Below, piece by piece: positions 25,602 to 39,342 of a stretch of DNA of 64,000 nucleotides. The notes beneath the pieces are model-generated. The model was not told where the DNA came from and did not search any database. It saw only the letters and a list, made by a program, of their open reading frames with translations. A program made the translations under genes and the position numbers. How positions within the stretch are numbered: the stretch's first letter is position 1; every line of letters begins with the position of its first letter. This stretch comes from Pochonia chlamydosporia 170 (taxonomy: Eukaryota > Ascomycota > Sordariomycetes > Hypocreales > Clavicipitaceae): positions 3,410,001-3,474,000 of the forward strand of contig NC_035791.1 of NCBI RefSeq assembly GCF_001653235.2, read 5' to 3'.

Positions 25602-28600
25602 TTTTGCTTCGACTCCTGGGCTCAGTACTTTGCCCCTTTTCCAATGCGGCGGCACGAAATCGTTATTACAGCCTCTGACGAACCGAGGGCTTTTCGAGAC
25701 GTCTCATTCGACAGCCCCTACGCACGAATGACCTACGCTGTCTTGTTCCACCGCAGGGTGGTAGGACGGGAAGTTTGTAGCTAGCTAGCCTAATCTCTGC
25801 GCGACAAGATAGTGGCGCAGCGTCGATCTCGATGCAGCCGTGTGGCACCGTTCCCCGGAAGGGACTGGTTTCTTTTGCTGCTCTTTTTTTTTCTGCCTGG
25901 TTCCCCTCTTCCCTTTGGTTGTGTTCCCACCTTTCTCTGGACTTCATGTGGCCCTTTTGTTTGGGTTTCTGTATATAAGATTTGCAATCCTCTTGATACC
26001 TTGAGACTTGATTTGGTGGATAATTTGGCATTACAGGCGTTTTTATTTGGACTTCACTGGTACAATTTTATGGGCTGCTTCATTGGATTGATTGGAGCAG
26101 CAACGGGGATGGGGCTGGATTTGTTTAGACATAAGACATGTTATACTTGCCTAGGTGCAATGCCGGTACAGACGGGCAAGGGCAGTTGAATGCAAAAGAA
26201 CGGATTTTCAAGATACCGCAAACAATAAAAAACATTCAAATATTCCAACACTGAGACTTGTCCATTGTCCATCTGATGCGAATCAACTTGAGAATCTCAC
26301 GATCGACTTGGTGCATAACTTGCCACTAGAGTCATGTACAACATCAAACTTACACATTAGATCAAGGCCAATCCGGGGAAGATACCCGCCTGGTTGATGG
26401 CGTCTGGTCGATGCGGCTAATCCGCCAAGTGTCGTTGTGACACCTTTCTCCTTCCATCTTTCAACGTTGGCTGTTGATTGAGCGATGCTATTACCACCAC
26501 GGGCGGTGCGGTGACACCCGTTCTTTCTTTTTTGACTCTGTACTTGCGTTCTTTTGCTTTTTCTACATACTTCCCTCTTTCTTTTTTTATTTGGTCCTTC
26601 ATTTTGTTAGCTAGGTGAGTTGGGACCAACAATAAAGCGGGCGCTAGCTAGCAGGGGTAAGAGGACCAATATGTTGGCCGGGCCGCCGTCAGGAACACCG
26701 CCACATCCCTGTCGTTGCATGTTAACCGTGGTTGACGGAGGACAAGGCTCGTCAGAAAAGCACCGTAACTGGTCATGAAAAGGAGCATGTGCGAAATATG
26801 TTTGTTGGTTCAAAAGTTTAATATGCAGACTGTTTGGCAGGGTGTATCGTCATGGTCAAAACATTGAGGAGTTTGAAGTGCGTCGCCTGTTGGTGCACGG
26901 CTGTTTGGCGCCGCCACGAACTAGTACGTTCTAACTCAATAAACATTGTAGATGTGGTGTCAACGATTTCAGTGACCATGTTTGATTTTGATGTGCTTAC
27001 CGGAGCTTGTCCCGACACTATTTATTGCCTTGCACCCTCTTCCTTCCTGGCGTAAATTGACAGCAGCTAGATGGAGTGTTCCGACAATCCAAATTTCCGC
27101 CTTGTGCCATGAAATAAATTTACTGGCTCATGTTGTCGATGTGGTGAAGACATTGCGTCAGGGAAACTGATAAGAAGCTCTATGGCGGTGCTATGTTGAA
27201 AGTTATTGACTATCTGCATGGTCAGTAATAGCATACCGTTTGCAGGAAATTGGCCAGAAGATGAACCCTGGCCTGGTTGGTGGCTTGACATCGGCAGCCG
27301 TAACAAGTTAGATATGTCTAAATTGTTATTCAGTAGCAGATACTCCGTACTGAAGGTCGAGGAACAAAGGGTCCAACAAGACACAACAGGCGTCACAAGG
27401 ATGGACCAAAAAGGGGTACCAGACTCATGATTTGGCCGTCCCTCAATCTGCAATACCAGCCTTTGGACAAAAGGTAAATACCTTTTCATGCCAGGCTTCT
27501 GGGTTTTCTCGGGATGTGTTTGGCTCTGCCGGTTGAAGAAAACATGTTCAGATCGGATTCCGTCCTTGATGATTGGAATTTTGTTACAGAATAGTTTCGC
27601 CTCGTAAAGACACATGTTGCGGCGAAAATAAAAGCTACCAGTCGGAAACGACAGCAGAAACGCTCTTGTCTTAACGCCAGGATTCCTGTCTTGGCCTTAC
27701 AGAGCGAGGAGCCAGGCCATCGCACGAAACACTCGTACTCGCAGCATCCGTTATTCCCTACCATGTTCCGTGCTCATTACCTAGGTAGTTAGTAGGTGAG
27801 CACGCAGAGTACTCCGTATGTGGTTGTTACATGCGACTTTGGATCCTGGCGTATTAGGCTTGTGCTAGGTTTGTGCTAATAAGTCCATCGCTGTGAGCAT
27901 CTCTGTCAGGGCTGTCAGGAAGCAGAGTGGGGGAGCCAAGGACGCGAGACACAGGAAGCCAATGGGTGATGACCAGATTGTCCTTGATGCAGGTAACAGA
28001 ACTTCGTAAAATGAGACTGGTCACATCTCACGAGTCGCATCACCAGAAATTGACGTGAGGGGCGGCAAGGTGTGTCGTGTTCTGGCTGCACGCCATACGA
28101 GCATGTCATATTGCTAGAAAAGTCGGCAGCCTGAGCAGGCTACACATTAGCCATGGCTCAGTTGGATTCTTCATTCTCATCGACATCCGAGATAATCCCG
28201 GAAGTTGCAGGTTGCAGCACAGTTGACTTTCCCAAACTGGACGCTGCGATGCATGGACCGACATCCGGTGCCCATTTTCCCGTAGGTTATAAGAGATGCA
28301 CATGGGTAATACCCCGTAGACCTTACAATGATCACTCACAAAGCGACTCAGCACATTCCCTGACCTTGAAAGCACCTTGCCGGGTTGAGCTGACCTGGGG
28401 TCGATGTCGGAGACAAGCGTAGATCAGAGTAGAGTAGTCCGTATTGCTAGTCACGGAGTATCGTGCAACCTCGGTGAGAGATCCTGTGCTTCATTCAGCA
28501 GTTTATCGCACGGGTGCAAACGTCAATGCTAGGCAGTGGGCAAGTGGTTGAAGTCGCACAGACCCAGAGTTGACGTATGACTTGTTCCACCATGAACAAC

Positions 28601-31600
28601 AGGACTCAATGATACGAAATGCTTCATCAACTGATGGGGTAGGATTATAGCGCATGCTGAAGTTCAAACTCGATTGGATCTTTTGTCAAGATCTGAGTTG
28701 TTCCATGATCTCTTAACGATATGATATTCGCGATGATGTCAACGAAAAGGCCATGGCCAGCAATATGACGACGTTCATCTGCAAAGATGGGCAGCTTGCA
28801 GAGCGATCTTTTGAGTCTCTTCTGCAAAATCCGCCTTCAAAATATGCTTGAAAGCAGACTCGCTCTTGTTTAAGATGGGAGATCTCATACCGTGTAATCT
28901 TGTTGCACAGAAGTCTCTGAGGCACAAGATCACTTTGTATCCCGGTTCGATGCCGCTGATACAGCGACACAGGGTCAACCCTAAATGAGAAAAGTGCCCG
29001 TCTCGCGTAACATTGGCTTCTAGAGATCCGTCTGAGCATTAGCATACGCAGGCTGTCTTTCTTTGGGTCACTTTCCGATCAACCCTCAACGAACATTGTC
29101 TATTGCCTCGTGGCTAGAAGACTCACCTTGTATTCTGTACAACCGGGTAAAAGCTATGGCTGTATCTGTGCGCACCAATGGTGGAGCATGCTATTGTTGA
29201 TTTGCTGATGCATTCTGAGCAGTGAATATGCTGTCAGTTGCTTCGGAAAGTTGTCAGCTCACCGCCTGTTGCTAAATGTAGGAGTTTTGCTTCCAAATGG
29301 AGGTATTCTAGCCGCGATCCTCGTGAAGACCTAAATATTATGAGCAATCAGGTTGATGTTTCTACCAAAGGCCCTGTGGCACATCTCAAGGTCGACGGAC
29401 ACCAGAGTCTATTAGATTGATGCTGGGCAGCTCCACGTTTTCTCCTCACCTTGATATTATCATCTTACAAGCAAATCCATGATATCAGTTTCTGGCATTG
29501 GAGACAGAAACTAAACGTGTAAGAAATGAACTGGAAAGGTACCGGGCAATTCCGGTCGAATGTGGCATCCAAATTGGAGAGGCTACACAGGCCTCCCTCC
29601 CCCTCAGTTTCTTGGCTGCTTGTGTCTCAGCCACGGCCGGCGGGAATTCACTTTTCTGCTCACACAAAGCATTTGGCCCATCATCAGCGCTCGACAGGGC
29701 CGCGAATGGCTGGACGGCTAGATACCGGACGGAACGGCCACAATGTCACTAGGACTCTCCTGAGACGTAAGATTGTTGCTTTTCATTCGAAGTGAATAAA
29801 CAGGGTGCAATGTGCGACTTGTATCAGCAGCCGCAAAAGCCCTCCCCGATCATGGACCGGTGAATTTCTTAGTTCTCGTTCCAAGTCAGACACCTGTCGA
29901 ACAACATGGGTAAACATCAAGTGCCGAACTCACGTGATGGTTAAGATATAATGCGTCAGGTGCATTGCCATTGAATCGATCGGTGAAACCATGACACGGA
30001 AATAATGTCCCAAAGGGAGCAAGTAGAGATCCTGTATTTCGGGGTCGACCACCAGGAGCAAGACCAACACTGTCTTTGGACACTCAACAGCGTGGCTGCA
30101 ACGGGGAGCATACTCAAAAAGGGAGCCCAAGGGCGTGAGAACAAGCGATACGAAAAACGAACGGCGGGTCGGCGAGGGTGCGAATGCACATGGGAAGTGA
30201 GATTGACTTAGCTTGTATTACGGACCAGACACTGGTTGGATGCGACGGAGTTGTCTCAGACCGGTAGTGAGGGAGCCCTTGATGCAGCCACGAGATGGAT
30301 CTGGCTTGTTTAGATTCAAACGCCACTGTGATGCAAGAATAGCATTCAATTTGACATTCATGTCTGTTGGTCTTGGCTCAGGGAATAGTTGGCGGCCTGG
30401 TTGCCTTGTTTTGAAATATTGTCCCGGCTGGTGATGAGGAAGGAACGAAGGACCAAATCCGACTTAACTCCTCTGTTATGACTTCGTACTCCGTCAATAC
30501 GTTGCCATCATTTGCGATATTCGGTCTGTTGTCCAGCGCCTGTCCCAACCAAGACTGTCTTCTGGGTTCTTAGGGATTCGTTTCTACCAGAATGCGATGC
30601 TCTCGCGGACTGGAAAAGGAGCAACTGATTTTTTCTCGCTCGCCCGGTCGGGCACCGCCTTCACCAAACGGCCGTCAAACATACTGCGCGAAATGCCAGT
30701 GGTGGCTTTCTAAAGTTTCAACCAATTGTTACCTAGGGCCAACCCAAGCTCATGCATCGGGATAATAAACACATGGCGTCAAGGTGATGTGCCGGACCAA
30801 GTGGAATGACCGGTAATATTTCAATGTTGCTTGCTGTTGCTCATACTTTCATTATAGTTGACAATTTGATTCCAGCGTTTTCTGAGCAACAGGGACAGGC
30901 TGGCTTCCTAATACGGTCTAGCGTCGTTTCTGTCGATCGCCAGATCTGATCTCCTTCTCATATCTCACCCCTACTACCCAGCCACCGTGGGCCGATCCTT
31001 GGTGTGGAGAGAAGACAAAAGCAAAGCACAGGAGAAGAGGGAGGGGGCGTAGGGGGTGGCTTGAGTACCTGGTGCAGCTCCAACAAGCGATCCGATGCTC
31101 AATACCAGCCCTGTCAGACCTTTGCCTGTGTGGGCTGGGGGAGAGGTAATCTCAGTCCTACCGCGCGACAGTTCACTGGCTGCCGCGTGCTCTGCGCTGG
31201 ATGATACGCGAGCAGGCTGCATCAGGTTGGACGGCTTGTTAAATACTTTCTACCATCCAAACAGAGCACGCAGCCACCTATGGAGTACCTTGTGACAGGA
31301 CTGGACCTAATTCTTATGGAGCGGAGTACCAGGGCATCTCTCAGCCACGGAATCGGCTTGTATTGCTGCTCCTTGGCGATGCCCAATGCCTTGCCAGCGG
31401 CCTATCCTCCATCAGGTTGGTCCGAGCGGAGAGAACATACCCCCAATGCACGGCGTAGGCCAGGTAATTGACTCCATCTCTTTTTTTTTTCGGGCCATGA
31501 CCTGACAGGGCCGTTTCTGGTCAATGGAGCACAGATTGATCAAGAGAAAAAGCAAAACAGTCGGATCTTGGGAAAGGAGACGCGCAAAAGCAACCTGCTC

Positions 31601-33171
31601 TTCATGGGAATGGGATGTCCAATCCCACTCCTATCTCACATGTCTCACAGTGAGTCCCTATTCTGACTGGTGGGTGCAAAGATGTCTTGTTCACGACTCG
31701 TAGTACCTACCAAGACCATTACCAAACCCATCCGATGAGGCTACCGGAGCAATCTGTGTCCCGCGATTTTTCAGCCATGGTGCATGGAGCACACGCAGCC
31801 ATTCCAGCCAACATGAACCGCAGAAAGAAACTGAGTCGTCGTCACACACGCACGAACCCCCTTGAACAGACAAACTTGCTGGAGCATCAGCTGAGGCGAC
31901 CAACCTTGTGGAGTGGCGACTCCCTCTTCGCTTAGCATGAGTCGAATGTTTATGACCCTCATTACCACTCTACATTCACTGACTCATCCCCTGGAGCAGC
32001 AGATATACCTTGGCGAAGCAGAGTTGCTCTCAAATTGCTGATTGTGTCCATCCCAAGGGCGTCTCTTGCAGCATGGCTGCGGAAAGGAATATGGTGAAGG
32101 CAAGCATGACTTGCATGATGACAGGTAATTTTCGGCACAGCCGCACCCTTTTAGCTGTGACTGAAGAGAATTATGTAACTCGGCCAGCAATCAAAGACGA
32201 CTTTCCATGAGGGGGAGTCCATCTAGCTATGATTATGCTCTTGGATAAGGAGCGGTTCTAGAAGGAAATTAGTGCGTTCGTAGCGTCGGTCAATTTGATC
32301 AAAGCGTTGCAACTTTGTGGCTCACGACCCCCCCACAACGCAAGGGAACAAAAGCTTGACTTGAGCAAAAGGCTTGGCCTTCTAGTTGTGATTGCTGCCT
32401 CTGCAAATATTTCTCCGCTTATTACGTGGGCTAGGTGAGGGATTTCGCGCGCGAGCATGCACTGTTGTCAGGCATTGCATACGAATGGGGCGAGGATGGG
32501 TAGGTCATGGCCATGTTTGCAATCTGTTGGTATGGGACAGCTGGCTAAGGGGATATCTCTTCATGAAGAGTTTGCAGATCATTGTGACGCATGGGAGCTG
32601 TTCCTATGAATACGATGCTCCTCCAGACTATTGCGGTGTGTGCGAATATGGTCTCTCTGGCTCTGGGAGTTGCTTCATTGTGTCAATACCCTCAGCAAAT
32701 GGAACGCTAATCGCCCAGTTGGCATTACTTACACTACGCATGTGTCATGGGCAGTGTTGGGCATCGAGGGTTTTGCCAAAGTAGATCTATACACGGGTTA
32801 TCCAGAATATCCCTTCGGTGACGTGATATCTTGAATATAAAACGCAGGGAACAACGCACTCTGTTGTATAAAACAGTGAGTATCACATACTCAAATCAGG
32901 TACGCCTTGCCTACCTCCTCCTCAGCATCATCATCCAAGAATTGCATTTTATCCATGATAAAACATCAACCCCTGACTCCTCATGTCCTGTATATTGGAA
33001 CCCTCTTCCCGAAAGACAAGCATTGAACCCGTGTATTGATGGCTATCGTCTTTGCCAGCAACATGCAGATACTGCCAGGGTAATTTTGTGCAATATATAC
33101 AGCCTGTATGGTCAGCTATGTAATGCCCAGTGTATGGGATATCCTCTCCAAACATAATGCCAGAAACGTGG
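25602..33171. other. 7.6-kb stretch with no recognisable gene between convergent nsdD and glutamate-cysteine ligase genes
   Basis: The first part must contain the nsdD 3' untranslated region. After that I find only short or unassignable frames on either strand, the longest at 27067-27615 (-). The palindrome TACCTAGGTA (27778-27787) and two TACTCCGTA copies (27341, 27810) sit close together. No RNA gene or mobile element was recognised. Confidence 0.55.
27778..27787. repeat. Palindrome TACCTAGGTA
   Basis: Perfect ten-base palindrome, identical to copies at 41960-41969 and 62581-62590. The copy at 62581 shares four further bases (GTTA) on its right side. Confidence 0.7.
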
Positions 33172-35666
33172 TTACTCTTTCCTATCTTGCTCCACGTCCA
33201 ACCACTCACTCTTCCTCTTTCGCGAGCCATTCTCCTCAACCGCACCAGAAACCAAGTCGCCATTACCATTGCCGTTGCCGTTCTCCCCATTCGTCACGGC
33301 ATCCTGCCCACACCCGCCTCTAAAACCACCCAGCAGCCTAGGCAGGCCATGGATCCCAAGACCAGCAAAGTTCCTATTCGCACTCTCTCGCTCTCCTATC
33401 GCGAGAACGGCCCCAATAAGATCATGCGTAATGACGTCGTCTACCACACTGTCATGCTTATACCGTGGGTGCGCATCGACAAAGTTCCTAATCCACCGAG
33501 CTGTGGTGTCGAGCTCGCCGCTCGCACGCTTGCTAATCAAGGAGAGGTAGGTAGCTAGCTGGCAGCGAGTTTCGACATCGACGTTCACGCTGTCGAGGTA
33601 GCTCTCCACAATGGGGATAAGACCGGGGAAGTCGCCGTCCGCGGAGCCATTGATGATTTCGTCAATGGTCATTTCGCCGTACTCCTCGTCGACAGGGAGG
33701 CCGGGGGAGCCGCAGCGGCTGGGCATGGCAGAGCCGGGGCGGGATTCGTCGCCGAAGACGGTGTTGGCGCGGGAGGGACGCAGGGGGAAGGGGTTCTTGC
33801 GGAAGTAGAACTTTTCGCGGAGGACGGCGTCGACGGCGTGGGCGCGCTCCATGTTCTCGTCGACCTTTTTGATGGGGATGTAGAAGTTGAGGTCGAAGGA
33901 GAGCATGGCGCGGGTGACGAGGACCATGAAGACGGAGAAGGCGGCGTTTTCGAAGTCGGTGACTTGGATTTCCATGGGGCGGAACTCTACGCGCCAGCCG
34001 ATGTTGTTTTCGGCGGGCGGGGGCTTGAACCGCATGTGTTGCCAGTTGGTGGATTGGATGTTCTCAAAGTGGTCTGTTTTGTTGAGGTCGAGCTCCTGGA
34101 GGTCTTCCTCGAAGATGACGATGGGATCACGGATGAATAGGTGGGCGAAGTGGGTGGCGAGAAGGTCGTCCATTCCGCCTTCCATTAGTTTGGCCTTGAT
34201 CTTGGGGTCGATGACTAGGTCGGGGTCCATGTATTCTGGCCGCAGTCTGGGATCTGTTGAGATGTATGTCGAGTTGGAAGCATATCGCGACTTGGGTATC
34301 CTCCACCGATCATTTTTAAGAGGCTATTTAGTCAAAATGGTTAGTTGGTTTGGTTCTTCATTACACATGTGCTGGGCACATACCTTTTCTCCTAACTCCT
34401 CGGGTGTTCTACAGTCGACCGCGCGGCTAATCTGGTTCCATCGGACGTCGGTGTTGGCCAGGAAGCCTTTGTAGATTGGTGTGGCGGCAGTCAAGGCTAG
34501 CATGATCGGACCCAGGGGGCTGAGCTGGTCGTACATTTGTCTGCCTTCAGTGATATTCTTGGCTTGAAAGGTGATCTGAAGACAGCAGCTGCCCATGCCA
34601 AATGCCATGGCATCCATGTGGATAAAGTCGTCGGGAGAAGCACCGTTGCGTACATCATCATCCTCCGGCCAATTGTGAAGGTCATAGTTGACGGTTGGGT
34701 CTTTCCAAGGGGTAGGAGTGTTCTTGTCGTGGAACACAGGCACATTGACCTGTACCTTGCGGCCACGGCGCCATCTGATATTGGCAGCCAGGGTCGGGAA
34801 TCTAATATGAGGATTGGCAATCTCATCGGGAACAAATTGTGACCGAAGTTTTGATCCGGATGGAGGATAATAAGGGTCGGTGAACTGTCCAGGAATTCCT
34901 ATTTGTGGGAACGTCGTCAGAGTAATGGGATGCTCGTTGGACAACATGTGGTCTTTGGCGATCTTGCGACGGAGCTTCATATCAGGCTCAACATCGAGCA
35001 GTTCCTTAAAGCCGATGCCCCATGGTTTGCCCGGCGTCGCTTCAAGCATGAAACGGCCAAACTCTGGATGAAAGACCGGCAACGGGTGAGTTCTGTACGG
35101 CAAACAAAGACGCAAACGTTAACATGGTGCGTTTGCAAATTCTGCGTATTGCGTATACTTACTTGGACTTCTGCACAGGTCCATCTTGAAGAGCAGGCAC
35201 ACAGCCTTCTTTGGCTAGTTCCTTATCAGTAGCCAAAGCTTCTAGAATCTGGGCTTGTCTTAGAGACAGCAGGACCTTTTCTTCATCCTTGGTATATGTG
35301 ACGACCAAGTACTCGACCTTGGAAAGAGTTAGTTAGTACTAGTGAAAGCGGATATGGCATGGCGTGCGATTTGGACAATATTACCTCATCACCCCATAAC
35401 ATGGCATCTCGCTCCTTCCCCTTGGCCTTGTTCCATATCTCAAGAAGTTGCTGGTCAGAACTGTTAGTTTCAAGGCTGTTATACTCAGAGTATGTACACC
35501 GAAGGCACAACATACTTTGATTCCCCATTCTCGAACCTGGTCGGCTCGCTTCTTTGCCTCCGGCCATTCCAGCGCAGTTCCCAGCGCCCTGGTATTCCCG
35601 TGTTAGTGTCGTCACTCACACAGCCATGATGCCGATGTTCCGATTGGAGACTTACAAAAGACCCAT
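33172..35666 (-). CDS. gsh1: Glutamate-cysteine ligase catalytic subunit (gamma-glutamylcysteine synthetase)
   Basis: Cytosolic enzyme for the ATP-dependent joining of L-glutamate and L-cysteine, the first and rate-limiting step of glutathione synthesis. Six exons, read downwards: 35666-35656, 35588-35516, 35450-35385, 35317-35163, 35092-34384 and 34323-33172, giving 721 residues, typical for the eukaryotic GCS family. The start MGLLALGTALEW, the segment THPLPVFHPEFGRFMLE, the central MDAMAFGMGSCCLQITFQ and NNIGWRVEFRPMEIQ are strong family signatures. Exon 1 is only 11 nt, but the split Leu codon restores the highly conserved N-terminus, so the start is secure. The acidic insert around DESRPGSAMPSRCGSP near the C-terminus looks variable. 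No truncation is seen. The gene converges on nsdD and diverges from the endosulfine gene across 3.7 kb. Confidence 0.95.
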
Positions 35667-38600
35667 GGTGACAAGATTTTGAGGGGGCCAACTGCACGAT
35701 TCCCGGAGTTGAGATGTTTGAATGAATGCCTATGAATTGCCGAGGTAATGGTAGCGTGATGTTGATGTTGATGTTGGTGCTGTGGCAGATGCAACGCCTC
35801 TTGTTATGCATGCGCTTGTGGCTGCAACAGTTCAGTTGGTATGTTGCAGAGTTTTGCGATTGGGGTCCCGGATTGATTATCTCTGAACCACAGAGATTGG
35901 ACGCTTCATCTATTTTGAGGCCTGAAAAATGTCGAAAAGGAGCATGAGATTCTCTCTTTAGTCCCCGCAAAAGTAAGTGTCCCACTCCGATCACATCAGC
36001 TCAGAGAAAATCTTATCTGTTGCACCGGCATACAAGACGGGTTGGTTGCTTGGCCGTGATGGCCGAGATGGCCGAGACGGAACCACGGGTCTGTGCTGTC
36101 GGGCTCCGATGGAGAAGTCCAAGTCGATGGCGATATCAAAATCGACTTCCAATGCCCGGTCTGATAATCTGAGCGACGAGCCGAAACGGCAAGGAAAAGA
36201 AAGAGAGAAAAGAAAAAAAGGCTAATAATATCTCGCGAGGTGCCGCCCGCCCTTCGCAGACCAAAAGCTCAAGTCGGACGGACTTGGATTGGATTGGAGG
36301 AGGTCAATGGCAATGGAGCTCCACAAGTCTGGACTCTTCAGTCCACAAAGTCCACAGAGTCCACAATGCCGCAATTGGGAGCCAAAAGGGCTCAGCTCAG
36401 TGCTGACAGATTTGGCGGATGCTTAGAAATCCAAAGCCCGGTTTGCCCCAGTTACTGTGCAAACTAGCTCGCCATATTTAGTCAAAGAATTGTCGACACA
36501 GGGGTTTGGATCTGGTTGGATAACAGGAGAATTCAGGTATAACGGGGTTCAAATCCAGGTACGACAGAAGAACGGCTGGATTTATGTGACGCCAAAAATG
36601 AGGCGTATCGGATGTTGAAGGTTGTCTTGCCGGCGATACCAACGTACCATGCAATCAGAGACGGCCTGCCAACAGGAAGCATGAAAAAGCACGTCATATG
36701 AAGGCCTGATGTCTGCCTCTGTTGCTGTCTCTGTCTCCCTTCAGGTCCGAAAAGTAACACAGACCAGGGACTAGTCTCTGTTCGATGTTTGGCCGAGGCA
36801 AGGAAGGGTTCTTGTTTTTGCTTGACCAGACAGTGATGATGCAAGTGATGAACTGGTTTCACCATTTAATTCTACATCATGTCTTTGAGTTGCCCGCTGT
36901 ATGTACTGTACTTACAGCATCCTGTCGTAAAATCAGACAGTCATGCTGCACATACAAATCAAAGACTTGCGACACGACACCGGGTATAGATCCCGTTTAC
37001 ATCATCCTTGACGGTGTGCCCGACGGACCGATGTCGCAATTGTATGCACCTCTTCTTGTCACGATGTCGTGATTGACACCACAAGAGGGTGGTGCTGTCA
37101 GTGAACCATGCAACGCTGTGGTGCGTCTTTGGGTTTCCTTTCCCTATTTTTCTTACAGCAAAATATTACTGTACTTGACAATTCTTGAATCTACTGCATT
37201 TCATCAGATGCCCTGGGCACCCTCCAACCCGCATGGCATGACAATGGCCTGAGGAAACGCTCGCTCTTCTTCTTGAACACAGTTACTCCAGAGTCCGTAG
37301 GACGACTTCCCCTCCACACGGGGCCAGGACCCAGGCGACCCAGGCCTGGGGCTGGGGAGATGCCGAATGGTTCGTCGTTTAGGTGAGTTTGGATTCCGCG
37401 TTTGTCTGTTGATGTCCCGAACCCCGCAATATCACCGTCCATGGGACGGACCTAAGCTCTCTTCATCCAGTCGACCCTATCGACTGCAAGCCATGGCAGA
37501 ACTTGCCCAAACTCTCGCAATAAGGCTCTGCTATTCCCGACTCGGCCAAGATAAATCTGCTTTCGCGGTTCTAGATTGGCGCAGCAGCTTTTCCCTGTGT
37601 TCTTTGCCCCTCTTGTTCGATTCTCTTTCGGCATTTGGCGAGCCGGCAAATGATGCGACCTTGTACAAGATACAGTATAAGAATCGAATCAGACCACAAG
37701 TGGGACTATGGATAAGAGTAGGACCGCTGAGAGAACTCGTGGTTCACGGTAAAGGCACGAAATCCTACCCTGAAAGAACAAATAGAACAAACACATCATT
37801 CATTCATGTATTGGCATGGGCTTGGTAATATATGGTCGTTCTTTCTGACAGCCGCCAATACCGCCTGTCCTCAGGCTTGAACGTATTTTTGATGCTTCAG
37901 AATATGTCGCCATCTCAAATGCGATTGATGGGCTATAGAACCAACCGAAAAGTATTCCGTAAATGGTGCCTCAACAATAGTCGAGGTACCCATTCCAATA
38001 TAAGGAAAATTCTCAGAGGCGACTAGGCTTGGGCAAACTTGTCACAAGATGCGTGAAATGAAAGTCTGGCTCTCTAAAAAGGGGCGGGCAGACAGAGGCT
38101 AGAGTTAGGTAGCTAGCTGTGAGACCCTTTCGGCGATGCGATGGGCGGCTTGCATGTTGCATTGCCTTGTTTTTGAGTGTGTCGTCCTCCCACGACACCA
38201 ATATAGTGACTAGTAGGCTTCTACTGTAATTCTCCGCAATGCAATGAATACACCAATTCATACAAAGCTGCTGATGTTGTCCACAGCGCACGTGTTGGTC
38301 GGCTCTGAGTGGGCTTGCTGCCTGGGCTGATTGCCGATGGGTTCGACACCCTGCTGCCTGGAAGTCCCGGATTACAATACTGAGGTCTGGTTGCACTGTG
38401 TCGTGTCCCTGGATCTTGAATGGGAAAGTAAACAACAGTCGTCAACGACGCAGCTGAACGCTGCCAATGAAGCACTGGGTCATGAAGCAGCAACCCAAGA
38501 CTGTGAGGACATGACTCGGTCGCAACATTCTTGGCTTGGCTAAAAGCATCGTCTTGTCTGCGAGTGGTCAATGGTCTGATGACTTGGAGTGGGAGTGATA

Positions 38601-39342
38601 AACCTTGGAGCGGGAAGCTTCTGAGGCTTCGCCTAGCCTGGTGGCTTGAACGAAACACGGAGTAGGGAGCGGTTGGTGGTCATCGTCACAAAGTTACCAG
38701 CCAAGTGGGGGAAATTCGAAGTCGATGGATGTCTGGTGTTGTATGTATGTAATGCTCTCTGTTGCTCTTTCCTCATCCTATGCTTTGCCATCTGGTGCTT
38801 GGCTCCTGCTCTTTGTGCTCTGTCAGTGTCTCTCCAATGTGGCCCTCCATAGCTCCTGCCCATGACAGCATACCAAGTTGCCAACCCCGCCACCTCCTTC
38901 ACACGCAGCAAAACAAACCAGGCCAAACCAAGCTTGAACCCACACCACACCACGGTGACGGTGACTGCTCAAGTGCTCTCTCTGGTGCTGCCCAACCACA
39001 ACTCGATGTGTCTGGTCTGGCGAATCAACACTAGACCACACCACCAAAAACGATCTCCCCTCTCGGCATATCACCGACCCTCCATCCCGATAGATAACAT
39101 CAAGGCCATACATCTCAATCGAAAACTCCCACGACGCATTCCATCCGTTTGGCAAGTTATTTTGTTGGACTCTTGAAGCGAGTACGGCCGTTGCTTTCGA
39201 CGGCTTGGTAGCTATCAGGCGCTACTGTTAACCGTCACTGCAAACTTGACGAACCCCGCCGACTGTGCGGTTTCAACAACACAACATCTGCAACCACCGA
39301 GCCGTATAGAATATCCAACCCAAACGGTTAACGGTTTCAACC
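35667..39342. other. Intergenic region between divergent gsh1 and endosulfine genes
   Basis: A 3.7-kb shared upstream region with no credible exon chain on either strand. Near gsh1 there is a TTGATG-type repeat (about 35758-35785). Near 36285-36360 are short repeats of GGATT and AGTCCACA. The last 500 bases are rich in C and A, in keeping with a leader of the endosulfine gene. Confidence 0.5.

Noticed and set aside
27067..27615. 182-codon frame on the - strand
   Set aside because: No domain, signal peptide or coherent composition, and it is alone in non-coding DNA with no plausible adjoining exon.
28151..28170. TGGCTCAGTTGG, resembling a tRNA A box
   Set aside because: No B box or cloverleaf-compatible sequence follows at tRNA spacing.
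34324..35115. Separate 263-codon gene on the - strand
   Set aside because: It is exon 5 of the glutamate-cysteine ligase gene with intron sequence at both ends, not an independent gene.
36541..36566. GGTTCAAATCC, resembling a tRNA B box
   Set aside because: The flanking bases do not form a five-pair T stem, and no A box or acceptor stem fits upstream.
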